Below, one piece after another: positions 39,663 to 48,419 of a stretch of 64,000 bases of DNA; position 1 is the first letter of the stretch, and every line of letters begins with the position of its first letter. The DNA lies in NCBI RefSeq assembly GCF_004342025.1, contig NZ_SLWN01000004.1:124001-188000 (forward strand), written 5' to 3'. Position numbers and translations under genes: made by a program. This DNA is from Kribbella steppae. GTDB taxonomy: Bacteria; Actinomycetota; Actinomycetes; Propionibacteriales; Kribbellaceae. Under the pieces are notes generated by a model. That model searched no databases. It was given only the letters and a program-made list of their open reading frames with translations, and was not told the DNA's origin.

Positions 39663-41497
39663 GCCGGTCCCTTCTGCCCGGTGGCCTTGATCTTGCCGAG
39701 CACGAAGATGAAGTGGGGCCACCAGTTCAGCGGCACCTCGTAGAGGTCGTCATCGGTCGGCCAGTCCGTCCAGAACGTGGTGTTGAAGAACTGCGGGTAG
39801 CCGGTCTGGATCACCGGCAGCAGCGGCAACTCCTGGAAGTAGATCTCCAGCGCCTGGTCGAGCAGCGGCTTGGCCTCCTCGCTGTTCGGGTCCATCCCGG
39901 CCAGCTTCTTGGAGATCTCGTCGAACTTCGTGTTCCGGAACCGCATCTTGTTCTTCCCGGCGGCGTTCTTGCCGATCGGTTGCGCCTTGCTGCTCTCCCA
40001 GTCGGTGTAGAGCTGCTCGGGATCGATGGCGAACCCGGCCCAGCTCGAGTCGATGTCGTACTCGCCGCGCTGGAACTTCTGATCGTGCACGCTGCCGGAC
40101 AGACTGCGCAGCGTGGCCGGCACCCCGACCTTGGCGAGGTCGGTCTTCAGCACGTTGGCGATCGCGTACTCGTCCTTGTCGACCGGCGCGGGCGTGATGA
40201 TCTCGAGGACGATCTCCTTGCCCTTGTACGTGCGTTTGCCGGTGGCGTTCTTCGGGGCGATCTCGTCGAGCAACTGCGTCGCCTTGTCCAGGTTGTGCTC
40301 GAACTTGTACTTGTTCGCCAGTTCGTCGTTCTTCCACTTGTCGTTGGTCGGGTAGTCGGCCCACGGGTAGATCGCAGGCGGTACCTCGACCTGCCACACC
40401 GACTTGCCGATCTTCTCCCGGTCCAGGCAGTAGTTGATCGCCTGGTGCATCTTCGGCTCCGCCATCACACCCCGGGCCGGGTCGCAGTTCAGCCACATCA
40501 CCCGCGGGTTCGGATCGTGGAACTGCGTGGTCTGCAGGGCCGGGTAGCCGGTGTTGGTCAGCTGCTTGGCGTGCTGCGCGTCGATCGAGCCGACGTCGAA
40601 CTCGGCCCGCTCGAACGCCAGCGACGCCTGGTCGAGCTGCTTCGACGTGCTCTGGAAGACCGCGTACTGCGGCTTGGGGTCGAGCTTGTCCTTGTTCCAG
40701 TAGTTCGGGTCCTTCTCCCAGATGAACATCTTCTGGTTCCGGATCGCCTGCTTCAGCTTGTACGGACCGGACCGGACCGGCGGGTTGTCCTTGTACTTCG
40801 TCGGGTCCTTCCCCTTCCACACATGCTCGGGCATGAGGTTGATCGGCGCACCGGCGATCGCGGCGATGAAGTTGTAGTGCAGCCGCGGCGTCGGCTTGAG
40901 CAGCTTGACCACCGCGGTGTGGTCGTCGGGCACCTCGACGTCCTTGACGAACTCCTTCAGGTCGCCGCCGCCGCCGAACAGGTCGGGCCGGTCCTTCAGC
41001 AGCATGACGGTGAACTTGAAGTCGTTCGCGCCCAGCGGCTGGCCGTCGTTCCAATGTGCCTTCGGATCGAACTTCATCGTCAGCTCGGTGTGGCTGTCGT
41101 TGTACTTGTACTCCGTCGCCAGCCACGGCGTCAGCTTGCCGGTGGCGAAGCTGAGGAAGAACAACGGCTCCGTAGCCAGCTCCACACCGGCACCGCCCGG
41201 CGAGCCGTTCGGGATCATCCCGTTGAAGCTGTCGAAGACCGTGTACTCGACCTGGCCGACGATCACCGACTGGTCCCGCGGGACCGGGATGTTGGCCTTG
41301 CCGATCTGGATCGACTTGGTGGCGACGGGCTTGTCGTTGGCGGGCTTGTCGGAGTACGAGCCACCACCGCCTGAGCAGGCGGCGAGCAGGCCGGTCAGCG
41401 CGGCTGCCGCGCCTCCTCCGACCAGGCTCCGCCGGCTCAACTGGTAGCGGACGACATCAGCGACGTCTTCGAACTGGGGGCGCGGCGCTTCGTTCAT
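39659..41497 (-). CDS. family 5 extracellular solute-binding lipoprotein
   Basis: A 612-residue SBP_bac_5-type receptor. N-terminal YQLSRRSLVGGGAAAALTGLLAAC combines a twin-arginine-like signal with a lipobox, so it is probably lipid-anchored outside the membrane. The mature part shows family patterns: LATEPLFFLSFATGKLTPWLATEYKYND, LTMKFDPKAHWNDGQPLGANDFKFTVMLL and a large C-terminal lobe. ATG 41497 is preceded by GGAGGTGA. First gene of the operon, directly downstream of the promoter/operator at 41561-41589. The relatively high aromatic content around the predicted pocket would fit an oligosaccharide ligand, but this is inference. Confidence 0.92.
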   Translation of the reverse strand: MNEAPRPQFEDVADVVRYQLSRRSLVGGGAAAALTGLLAACSGGGGSYSDKPANDKPVATKSIQIGKANIPVPRDQSVIVGQVEYTVFDSFNGMIPNGSPGGAGVELATEPLFFLSFATGKLTPWLATEYKYNDSHTELTMKFDPKAHWNDGQPLGANDFKFTVMLLKDRPDLFGGGGDLKEFVKDVEVPDDHTAVVKLLKPTPRLHYNFIAAIAGAPINLMPEHVWKGKDPTKYKDNPPVRSGPYKLKQAIRNQKMFIWEKDPNYWNKDKLDPKPQYAVFQSTSKQLDQASLAFERAEFDVGSIDAQHAKQLTNTGYPALQTTQFHDPNPRVMWLNCDPARGVMAEPKMHQAINYCLDREKIGKSVWQVEVPPAIYPWADYPTNDKWKNDELANKYKFEHNLDKATQLLDEIAPKNATGKRTYKGKEIVLEIITPAPVDKDEYAIANVLKTDLAKVGVPATLRSLSGSVHDQKFQRGEYDIDSSWAGFAIDPEQLYTDWESSKAQPIGKNAAGKNKMRFRNTKFDEISKKLAGMDPNSEEAKPLLDQALEIYFQELPLLPVIQTGYPQFFNTTFWTDWPTDDDLYEVPLNWWPHFIFVLGKIKATGQKGPA

Positions 41498-41560
41498 GAC
41501 GAAAGTCACCTCCGTTTTCGTTGCGCGGACAGGGCGATCACCGACCGAGAGGTGTGACGG

Positions 41561-41589
41561 ACTATAAGTAGCGTTGACAACGTTGGCAA
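41561..41589 (-). promoter_or_regulatory. near-consensus promoter overlapped by LacI-type operator
   Basis: On the minus strand TTGCCA (41584-41589) and TATAGT (41561-41566) are separated by exactly 17 bases, a strong housekeeping-type promoter for the importer operon. The operator TTGACAACGTTGGCAA (41574-41589; palindrome TTGNCAACGTTGNCAA) covers the -35 element and most of the spacer, the geometry of a repressor that blocks polymerase binding. Confidence 0.75.
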
Positions 41590-41650
41590 GACTTCATTGC
41601 CACGTTGGAACATTCGCGACGAATCCGCTGCTCAGTCGATATACCAACCT

Positions 41651-41665
41651 TTGACAACGTTGGTT
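41651..41665. promoter_or_regulatory. second LacI-type operator
   Basis: TTGACAACGTTGGTT repeats the first 13 bases of the operator at 41574-41589, about 77 bases away (roughly seven helical turns). A weaker relative, TTGCCACGTTGGAA, lies between at about 41597. Two sites at this spacing would suit looping by a tetrameric LacI-type repressor. Confidence 0.6.
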
Positions 41666-41789
41666 CGCTCTACGTAACGAACCTCAGGCGGGAGCAACCC
41701 CGGATCGTCACACGCCGCATCACACGGCCGCCCTCTTTGATCGAGTACGACGGCCGCATCGGGCGGTCGCGAAATTCCCAGGGGGAGAC

Positions 41790-42605
41790 ATGACGAACAC
41801 GACGGTGGACTTCGAGGCGATCAAGGACAAGCAGCGGGCTGCCTGGCAGACCGGCGACTACCCGCGGGTGGGCAACACGCTGCAGATCATCGCCGAGCTC
41901 CTGGTCGAGGCCGCCGACGTACGGGCCGGGCAACGAGTGCTCGACGTCGCCTGCGGTCAGGGCAACGCGGCGATGGCGGCCGCGCGGCGGTTCGCCGAGG
42001 CCACCGGCGTCGACTACGCGGCGAATCTGCTCGAGCAGGGCCGTGAGCGCGCCGCAGCCGAACACCTGCCGGTGACGTTCACCGAGGGGGATGCGGAGAA
42101 GTTGCCGGTTCCGGACACCTCGTTCGACCTGACCTGCAGCACGGTCGGCGTGATGTTCGCGCCGAACCACCAGCAGGCCGCGGACGAACTGGTCCGGGTG
42201 ACGGCTCCGGGCGGCAAGATCGCACTGGCGTCGTGGACGCCGGCAGGCATGATCGGCCAGCTCTTCAAGACCGTGTCGAAGTGGGCACCGCCGCCGGCCG
42301 GCGTGCAGCCGCCGACGCTGTGGGGCACCGAGGATCACCTGTTCGAGCTGTTCGGTGACCGGGTCGAGTGGGTCGCGCTGAACCGGCGTGAGTTCGTGTT
42401 CCGCTACCACACGCCGGAGCACTTCTCGGAGTGGTTCCGCGACTTCTACGGCCCGATCACCCGCCTGGCCGGGACGCTGGACGGCGAGGACCTGAAGCAG
42501 TTCGCCCGCGAGCTCGCCGACGTACCGCGCGCGTTCGACTACGCCGACGACGGCACGGTCGCCGCGCGGGCGGAGTACCTCGAGGCGGTGGGAATCCGCC
42601 GCTAG
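41790..42605 (+). CDS. class I SAM-dependent methyltransferase
   Basis: A 271-residue methyltransferase of the Methyltransf_11/25 type. Motif I is VLDVACGQGNAAMAAARRF, motif II VTFTEGDAEKLPVPDTSFDLTCSTVGVMF with the acidic residue after the second strand, and motif III VRVTAPGGKIALASWTP. The C-terminal region (FREFVFRYHTPEHFSEWFRDFYGP) resembles a group of small-molecule or menaquinone-type methyltransferases. AGGGGGAGAC precedes the ATG. The substrate cannot be read from sequence. A 95-base hairpin begins at its stop codon. Confidence 0.88.
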   Translation: MTNTTVDFEAIKDKQRAAWQTGDYPRVGNTLQIIAELLVEAADVRAGQRVLDVACGQGNAAMAAARRFAEATGVDYAANLLEQGRERAAAEHLPVTFTEGDAEKLPVPDTSFDLTCSTVGVMFAPNHQQAADELVRVTAPGGKIALASWTPAGMIGQLFKTVSKWAPPPAGVQPPTLWGTEDHLFELFGDRVEWVALNRREFVFRYHTPEHFSEWFRDFYGPITRLAGTLDGEDLKQFARELADVPRAFDYADDGTVAARAEYLEAVGIRR

Positions 42606-42699
42606 GGTACGTCTCTCAATTCCCTGCAGTCGCGAGCAGGTGCGCGGCGATGTGCCCGCCGAATGCCGCGCAGCACGCAGGGAATTGGGAGACGTGCCC
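42605..42699. repeat. 95-base long hairpin between methyltransferase and BTAD regulator
   Basis: Arms 42605-42627 and 42677-42699 match at 21 of 23 positions; the loop carries a further perfect 8-bp stem (42641-42648 with 42665-42672). The element starts at the last base of the methyltransferase stop codon and ends 40 bases before the next gene. It may be a terminator, an attenuator or small RNA, or a miniature inverted-repeat element. There is no T-tract. Confidence 0.7.
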
Positions 42700-42738
42700 T
42701 CACGGGGTGACACTGGTCTCGGGGAGGGGGAGAGATCA

Positions 42739-44529
42739 ATGGTGACGATTCGGCTGCTCGGTCCGCCGGTGATCGAGCACGGCCGGGAGCCGGGTCGTCA
42801 GCCCCGCGGGCGGAAGGCCTGGGCGCTGCTCGGCTACCTCTTGCTGGCCGAGCGGCCGCCCAGCCGTCGCCGCCTCGCCGAGCTGTTCTTCGCGGACGCC
42901 GAGGATCCCCTCGGCGCGCTGCGCTGGACGTTGGCCGAGCTCCGCCGCACGATCGGCGTACCGGATCTGCTGACCGGCGATCCGGTGGTGACGGCCATCG
43001 ACCGTACGACGACCATCGACGTGCTGGCGTTGACCGAGCCGTCGGTGGAACCCGAAATGCTGCTGAAGCTCGGTGGTGAGCTCCTCGAGGGTGTGGAGCT
43101 GGAGTCCTGTCCGGAGTTCGAATCGTGGTTGCTGGTCGAGCGACGCCGGGTCGCCGGTGTGATCGAAGCGCGGATGCGGCAGAACGCCATCGCCTTGGTC
43201 GCGGCCGGGCGGGCCGCCGCGGCGATTCCCTTTGCCGCAAAGGCGATCGAGATCAATCCGCATGAGCAGGGCAACCACGAACTGCTGATCCGGAGCATGG
43301 CCACGTCTGGCGATCGGGTCAGCGCGCTTCGGCAGGTCGCGATCTGCGAGGACCTGTTCCGCCGCGAACTCGGCATCGGGGTGTCCGAAACGCTCCGGGA
43401 TGCCGCGGAGGTTCGGCCGAAGTCGGGTCCGCCGCTGAGTGGTCGAGCCGCGGCCGTCAGTCAGCTTCAGGCCGGTCGGGCGGCGATTGTGGCCGGCGCG
43501 GCCGACGCCGGCCTGCAGTGCCTGCGCCAGGCCGCGGCGCTCGCGGTCCAGTGCCACGACAAGACGCTGGAAGCACGGGCACTCGCGGCTCTCGGAGGCG
43601 CTCTCGTGCACGCGATCCGGGGGCATGACGAGGAGGGCACGATCGTCCTGCACGAGGCCCTGACGGTCGCCGAGGAAGCCGGTGAACGGGCGACTTCGGT
43701 GTTGGCGCTGCGCGAGCTGGGTTTCATCGAGGTCCAGGCCGGCCGGCGCAGGACCGGTGACGAGTGGCTGACCAAGGCCCAGGCACTCGCCGAGACCGAT
43801 GCGGAGTCCGCTGCGATCCTCGGCGTACGCGGGATGAATTCCTCCGACCGGGCCGACTACCCGGCTGCTTTCGAGCAACTAGGTGAATCTGCCGAGCTCG
43901 CTGCCCGCTGTGGTGATCATCGGCAGCAGGCCTGGTCACTGTCGCTCGTCGGCCGGGCGCATCTGTTGCGTTCGGAGTACAGCCAGGCCGCGGCAGTCCT
44001 GGCCGAGACGCTCGGCCTGGTGCGGCAGGAACGCTGGATCGCCTTCCTGCCATGGCCGCAGGCGCTGGCGGCCGAGCTCGATCTCTACGCCGGGAAGCTC
44101 GACACCTCGGCGGAAGGGTTCGAACAGGCCTGGGCGCTGGGCTGTCAGCTGAACGATCCGTGCTGGGAAGGGATGGCCGGCCGCGGGCTTGCTCTGCTGC
44201 ACGCCGGTCGAGGCGATTACCCCGGCGCGACCGAGTGGCTCGATCTGGCGATGACCCGGGCGAGTCGCGAACCGGATCGCTATCAGTGGGTGCACGCGCA
44301 TGTGCTCGACACCGCCGTCGGGACCGCGCTCGATCAGTCCGACGGCGAACGGGCTCAGCGGCTGGCGAGCAGCCTGTCGTCGCTCGCCGCTCGCTGCGAC
44401 CTGCGGGAGATGCAGGTTCACGCGCAGCTTCACCTGGGCCGGCTCGGCGATCGCCGGGGTACCGCCGCCGCGCGGTCACTGAGCGCCGATATCGACAATC
44501 CCGCTCTGCGCGAGCTCGCCGGCCGGTGA
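42739..44529 (+). CDS. BTAD-domain transcriptional regulator with TPR-like C-terminus
   Basis: 596 residues. The N-terminal 90 form a winged helix of the SARP/OmpR type (IRLLGPPVIEHG...RGRKAWALLGYLLLAERPPSRRRLAELFFADAEDPLGALRWTLAELRRTIG). The BTAD domain follows to about residue 235 (FESWLLVERRRVAGVIEARMRQNAIALVAAGRAAAAIPFAAKAIEINPHEQGNHELLIRSMATSGDRVSALRQ), then about 350 residues of helical repeats. There is no central NB-ARC ATPase. ATG 42739 has GGGGAG upstream. It likely activates a nearby operon, with the TPR part sensing a partner. Its stop abuts that of the convergent sacsin-like gene. Confidence 0.85.
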   Translation: MVTIRLLGPPVIEHGREPGRQPRGRKAWALLGYLLLAERPPSRRRLAELFFADAEDPLGALRWTLAELRRTIGVPDLLTGDPVVTAIDRTTTIDVLALTEPSVEPEMLLKLGGELLEGVELESCPEFESWLLVERRRVAGVIEARMRQNAIALVAAGRAAAAIPFAAKAIEINPHEQGNHELLIRSMATSGDRVSALRQVAICEDLFRRELGIGVSETLRDAAEVRPKSGPPLSGRAAAVSQLQAGRAAIVAGAADAGLQCLRQAAALAVQCHDKTLEARALAALGGALVHAIRGHDEEGTIVLHEALTVAEEAGERATSVLALRELGFIEVQAGRRRTGDEWLTKAQALAETDAESAAILGVRGMNSSDRADYPAAFEQLGESAELAARCGDHRQQAWSLSLVGRAHLLRSEYSQAAAVLAETLGLVRQERWIAFLPWPQALAAELDLYAGKLDTSAEGFEQAWALGCQLNDPCWEGMAGRGLALLHAGRGDYPGATEWLDLAMTRASREPDRYQWVHAHVLDTAVGTALDQSDGERAQRLASSLSSLAARCDLREMQVHAQLHLGRLGDRRGTAAARSLSADIDNPALRELAGR

Positions 44530-47490
44530 TCAGTCGAAGGCTGCGTCGACGAGGAGTTCGGAGCTGCGGTCGGGTTCGTTGAGTACGGCGCGGATCACGT
44601 GCCGCTGGTCCCAGCGGCCGCTCGCCCACGCCAGCGCCTTGGCCAGTCCGTCGAACGTCGCCGCATGCGGAGCACCCTCGTCGTCCACCCACCACGACAC
44701 CTCGACCCCGTCGACCGTGAGCTCCTCGTGCTCCCACCACGTCGGCGGGACCTCCGGGACCAGTTCGCGCACGATCGCCGGCACGTCGGCCGCCGTACCG
44801 TCGCCGTCGATCTTGCCCTGGGCAACTTCCTGCGCCATCGGTACGTCGAACAGGTCGCTCAACCCGTCCGCGGCCGCACCGGAGGCGACGACGAATCCGC
44901 CCAGATCCTCACGCTGCAACCACATCGGCCCGTCGACGACCACCGCCCGGCCGACCTCGGCGACCCGGGTCAGACCGTCGTCGGCGAGGACCCGGACCTG
45001 CTCCGGCGTATCGCCCGGGAACACCGACAGCGTGCCGAGCTGACTCCACAACCGCAGGATCGCGCTCTCGTCGACATCACGCTCCGGGTCGGCGAGGCGC
45101 TCCAGCAACAGACTGATGCCGTCGGCATCGAGATCGCCGACCTCGCGCACCAGGCCGACCGCCGTCCGCACCTCGGGATCGAGTCCGGCCGTCCACGCCG
45201 GCGCCTCGTCGAGGAAGCTCGCGAGGACCGGATCAGCATCCGGATCGGCCCGGCCGGCAAGGGGTTCGCCGTCCTCGAGCAGGACGCGCTCACGGATCCA
45301 CCAGGCCGAATACGACGGGACGCCGAGCGGGCGATCATCGGGACCGACCACGCGGACCTGGGTGACCAGAGCCCGGCGGAGATCGGGTGACGAGCCGAAC
45401 AGTTCGAGGACCCGCGGCCAGGCGTCGTCGGTGATCCAGTCGAGGTCGCGGATCGCGGCGAGTTCTCCGACGGTCGCGCCGTACCGGGATCCGTCCGGTG
45501 CCACGTCGTACGCCCAGTCCTCGATGCCGTCGAGGTCGTTGAGGGATTCGGGCAACTCGTCCAGGGCGACGTCGGAGGCGGTGACGACACCGAGGGTCGC
45601 GAGTACGCCGACCGCCTTCAGCGCGGGCAGTCCGTAGCGCTCGAGGAGGGTCTGGTCGACCGGCGCGACCTCGTCCTCGTCGAGGACGGAATCGGCTTCG
45701 GAACCGGGGATGACGAGCGCGTTCGCCGGGACCAGGTCGCCTTCGTCGTCCCTGAGCGCGAGGTCGGCGAGCCACCACAGGCCTTCTGCTTGCGACGGGT
45801 CGGCGGCGACCAGGCTCAGGACGGCGTGCGCGATCCCATCCGGATCGTCGGCTTCCAGCGAGTGCTCGACGGCGGTGCGTACGGCGCTGTCCTCCAGCAA
45901 CGTCCGTGGCGTCGCCGGGAGTGCACCGAGGCGTTCGAGCGCTGGGTCGACGGCTTCGGGGTGGACTACGCGTACGCCGTACTCGCCGAATTCCTTGAGA
46001 ACGTCGACGGGCAGCTCAGGCCCTGGGAGGAGGAGGCCACGGACACCACGAACGAGCCGGCCGTCGGCGAGCGGGACGGGCAGGGTGCCGAGGGACTCGC
46101 GGAGCAACGCGTCCGTCACCATGCCAGCGAGTGACGCATAGAGGGTGCGCCACCACTCGGGTGATTCCTCTACGCCGAGTTGGTCGACGACCTCGGCCAA
46201 CTCCAGTCGGCGAACCTGGAGAGTGTCGAGCGCCGTACGAAACTGCAGACTCGACCGGATCAGCCCGCGAACGATCGGCGCGAGTACGACGGTGAACGCG
46301 TCATCAGCCCCTTCGACTACGACCGCATCCCGCGGCCTGATGAGCGTGTCATCCTCCACAGCCCGGACGATCGCCGTACCCGGCAGCACAGCGACAATCG
46401 CATCCCGGATGGCCCGATCCAGCGCCCCCGCCGCAAGCCCGGTAGGCACCAGGCTGAGCACCTCGTCCCCATCCTCGGCCCGCTGCCGCAGCAACTCCGC
46501 GTACGCCTCCGCGGCCTCCTGCACCAACCGATCCGTCAACGGCCCCTGCGCCACATGCCGCCGGGTCGGATCCAACGGAAAAGTTGCCAACAGCAACCCT
46601 CTGAGGCTGAGCGGCTCGTCGGTCGGGGTCGGCGCCTGCACCACTCCCGGCAGCTCGACGGCTTCATCACGCGGAAGGGCCCACAGCACCGACCACTGGG
46701 GGCGTGAACGTTCCTCCGTCGGACGTTCGGCCAGCAACTGCTCTCGTTCGCGTTCATCGAAGACGCCACCTACGCGGAGGACGTGCCAGCGAGACTCGGC
46801 GTCCTCCAGGGTACGGTGACCGTCAACTGTCTCGATCTCGATGTGTTCGAGGCCGGGCAAGGCCAGCAGCAGCGCATCGCCGGCTTCGTCGAGCAGGCGG
46901 CGTACGAGCTCGGCCGCCGCCTCGTCGCGCAGCGGCAGGATGACGGCGGTGTCGTACCCTTCCGGCGGCTCCCCCTCCGCCTCGAACGGCAGTCGCAACA
47001 CGGGCACCTGGCCGTCACGGCGCCGTACCTCCGTATCAAGTCCTGCAGACCCCAGCCCCGCGATCGCCGCCGCTGTATCCGCCTTCGAGAACCGCACCCC
47101 ACCGGTCCGCGACAGAATCACCGGCTCATCCGTCACCGCCAGCACAGCGGAGAATCCGACCCCGAACCGGCCAACCGCCCCCTCATCCCGCTTCGCCGAC
47201 GCCCGCAACGTCGCCAGTGACTCAACCCCCTCAGCGGTCAACGGCGCACCGGTATTGGCAACCACCAACGTGCTCCCACGGAACGAGAAGAGCACCCGCC
47301 CAGGCATCCCCGCCCGAGCAGCCGCATCCGCCGCGTTCTGCGCCAGCTCGACGACGACCCGGTCGACGTACCCTCCGAGCGCCAGATCCTCCTCGGCGTT
47401 CGCGTCCTCCCGAAACCGCACCGGCGCCGCCGCCCACCCGGCCAGCACCCGCTCCCGAACCCCGGCCGTCCCGAACACGTCGTCACTCAC
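44530..47490 (-). CDS. sacsin N-terminal ATPase-like (HSP90-fold) protein
   Basis: A 986-residue protein. The GHKL/HSP90-type ATPase is at the N-terminus: N-box ELAQNAADAAARAG (48-61), FRGSTLVVANTGAPLTAEGVESLATLRAS, and G2 box GRFGVGFSAVLAVTDEPVILSR. The remaining 780 residues are acidic, mostly helical and leucine-rich, and match no family I can name. The family is called sacsin-like from the eukaryotic chaperone. GTG 47490 is chosen because the ATPase begins there; the longer frame adds an implausible 33 residues. It is a single-gene unit, divergent from the SGNH hydrolase. Function in bacteria is not established. Confidence 0.75.
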   Translation of the reverse strand: MSDDVFGTAGVRERVLAGWAAAPVRFREDANAEEDLALGGYVDRVVVELAQNAADAAARAGMPGRVLFSFRGSTLVVANTGAPLTAEGVESLATLRASAKRDEGAVGRFGVGFSAVLAVTDEPVILSRTGGVRFSKADTAAAIAGLGSAGLDTEVRRRDGQVPVLRLPFEAEGEPPEGYDTAVILPLRDEAAAELVRRLLDEAGDALLLALPGLEHIEIETVDGHRTLEDAESRWHVLRVGGVFDEREREQLLAERPTEERSRPQWSVLWALPRDEAVELPGVVQAPTPTDEPLSLRGLLLATFPLDPTRRHVAQGPLTDRLVQEAAEAYAELLRQRAEDGDEVLSLVPTGLAAGALDRAIRDAIVAVLPGTAIVRAVEDDTLIRPRDAVVVEGADDAFTVVLAPIVRGLIRSSLQFRTALDTLQVRRLELAEVVDQLGVEESPEWWRTLYASLAGMVTDALLRESLGTLPVPLADGRLVRGVRGLLLPGPELPVDVLKEFGEYGVRVVHPEAVDPALERLGALPATPRTLLEDSAVRTAVEHSLEADDPDGIAHAVLSLVAADPSQAEGLWWLADLALRDDEGDLVPANALVIPGSEADSVLDEDEVAPVDQTLLERYGLPALKAVGVLATLGVVTASDVALDELPESLNDLDGIEDWAYDVAPDGSRYGATVGELAAIRDLDWITDDAWPRVLELFGSSPDLRRALVTQVRVVGPDDRPLGVPSYSAWWIRERVLLEDGEPLAGRADPDADPVLASFLDEAPAWTAGLDPEVRTAVGLVREVGDLDADGISLLLERLADPERDVDESAILRLWSQLGTLSVFPGDTPEQVRVLADDGLTRVAEVGRAVVVDGPMWLQREDLGGFVVASGAAADGLSDLFDVPMAQEVAQGKIDGDGTAADVPAIVRELVPEVPPTWWEHEELTVDGVEVSWWVDDEGAPHAATFDGLAKALAWASGRWDQRHVIRAVLNEPDRSSELLVDAAFD

Positions 47491-47579
47491 CCGGTGCAGT
47501 ATGCCAAGGACCTCGCGTGTTCCTGGAACGAACAGCCTGGGTTGGGCGCATCGTGGCGGGTCGCGGCTATCGTGGTCCG

Positions 47580-48377
47580 GTGATCCCACCCGGCAGCCGG
47601 TACGTCGCCCTCGGCAGCTCGTTCGCCGCAGGCCCAGGAATCAACCCGATCGTGGACAAGGCGGCCGGACGTTCGGGCAACAACTACGCGCACCTGGTCG
47701 CGGCCGAGCTCGAACTCGACCTCGTCGACGTCACCTACTCCGGCGCGACCACCGCGAACATCCTCGACACCCCGCAGGACGAGGCTCCGCCCCAGCTCGA
47801 AGCCGTCGGACCCGACACCGCCCTGGTCACGATCACTGTCGGAGGCAACGATCTCGAGTACGTCGGGACGTTCAGCCGAGGCAGCATGCTGAACACGCTC
47901 GCCAAGCCCGCGACCCTCCTCGGCCGCCGCGTCGCGAACCGGATCCGCGCCCGGGTCAGCTACCTCAAGGACGACGCGTCCTACCAGGCCGTCACCGACT
48001 CCCTCGTCACCGTCGTCGAGCGGGTCCGGGAGCGGGCTCCGGCGTCGCGGATCATGCTCGTCGACTACCTGTCCCTCGTCGGCCTGAGCACTCGTCCGCG
48101 TCTCGACGTACCACTGAACGAGGAGCAACTCCCCAGCATCGCCATGATGGCCGACGGCCTCGCTGCCGCCTTCGCCAAGGCGGCCGCCACCACCGGCGCC
48201 GACCTGATCGCATCGTCAGCCGCGAGCCGGGATCACGCGATCGGATCAGCCGAGCCCTGGACGACCGGATTCACCCTCCGCCCGCCAGGTTTCCCCGGCG
48301 GTTTCGTCCCCTACCACCCGAACGCGGCCGGGATGCGAGCCGTCGCGGACCTGATCCTGCGGACCCTCAAAACGTAG
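47580..48377 (+). CDS. SGNH/GDSL-type hydrolase
   Basis: A 265-residue esterase/lipase-like SGNH hydrolase without a clear signal peptide. Block I is YVALGSSFAAGPGI (GSS in place of GDS; likely nucleophile Ser14), block II includes the glycine in YSGATTANIL, block III is VTITVGGNDLEYVG and block V is VPYHPNAAGMRAVADLI with the catalytic histidine. GTG 47580 has no ribosome site and a TATCGT lies about 8 bases upstream, so it could be leaderless. It is divergent from the sacsin-like gene with about 90 bases between. The substrate is unknown. Confidence 0.88.
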   Translation: MIPPGSRYVALGSSFAAGPGINPIVDKAAGRSGNNYAHLVAAELELDLVDVTYSGATTANILDTPQDEAPPQLEAVGPDTALVTITVGGNDLEYVGTFSRGSMLNTLAKPATLLGRRVANRIRARVSYLKDDASYQAVTDSLVTVVERVRERAPASRIMLVDYLSLVGLSTRPRLDVPLNEEQLPSIAMMADGLAAAFAKAAATTGADLIASSAASRDHAIGSAEPWTTGFTLRPPGFPGGFVPYHPNAAGMRAVADLILRTLKT

Positions 48378-48419
48378 TACGCCCCTCAAAACGCAGCCCC
48401 GGAAACGTAGGCTCGGACC

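Noticed and set aside
41605..41793. 62-codon plus-strand ORF ending in an ATGA overlap with the methyltransferase
   Set aside because: Its body contains the LacI-type operator, it has no ribosome site and the methyltransferase has its own; the overlap is probably chance.
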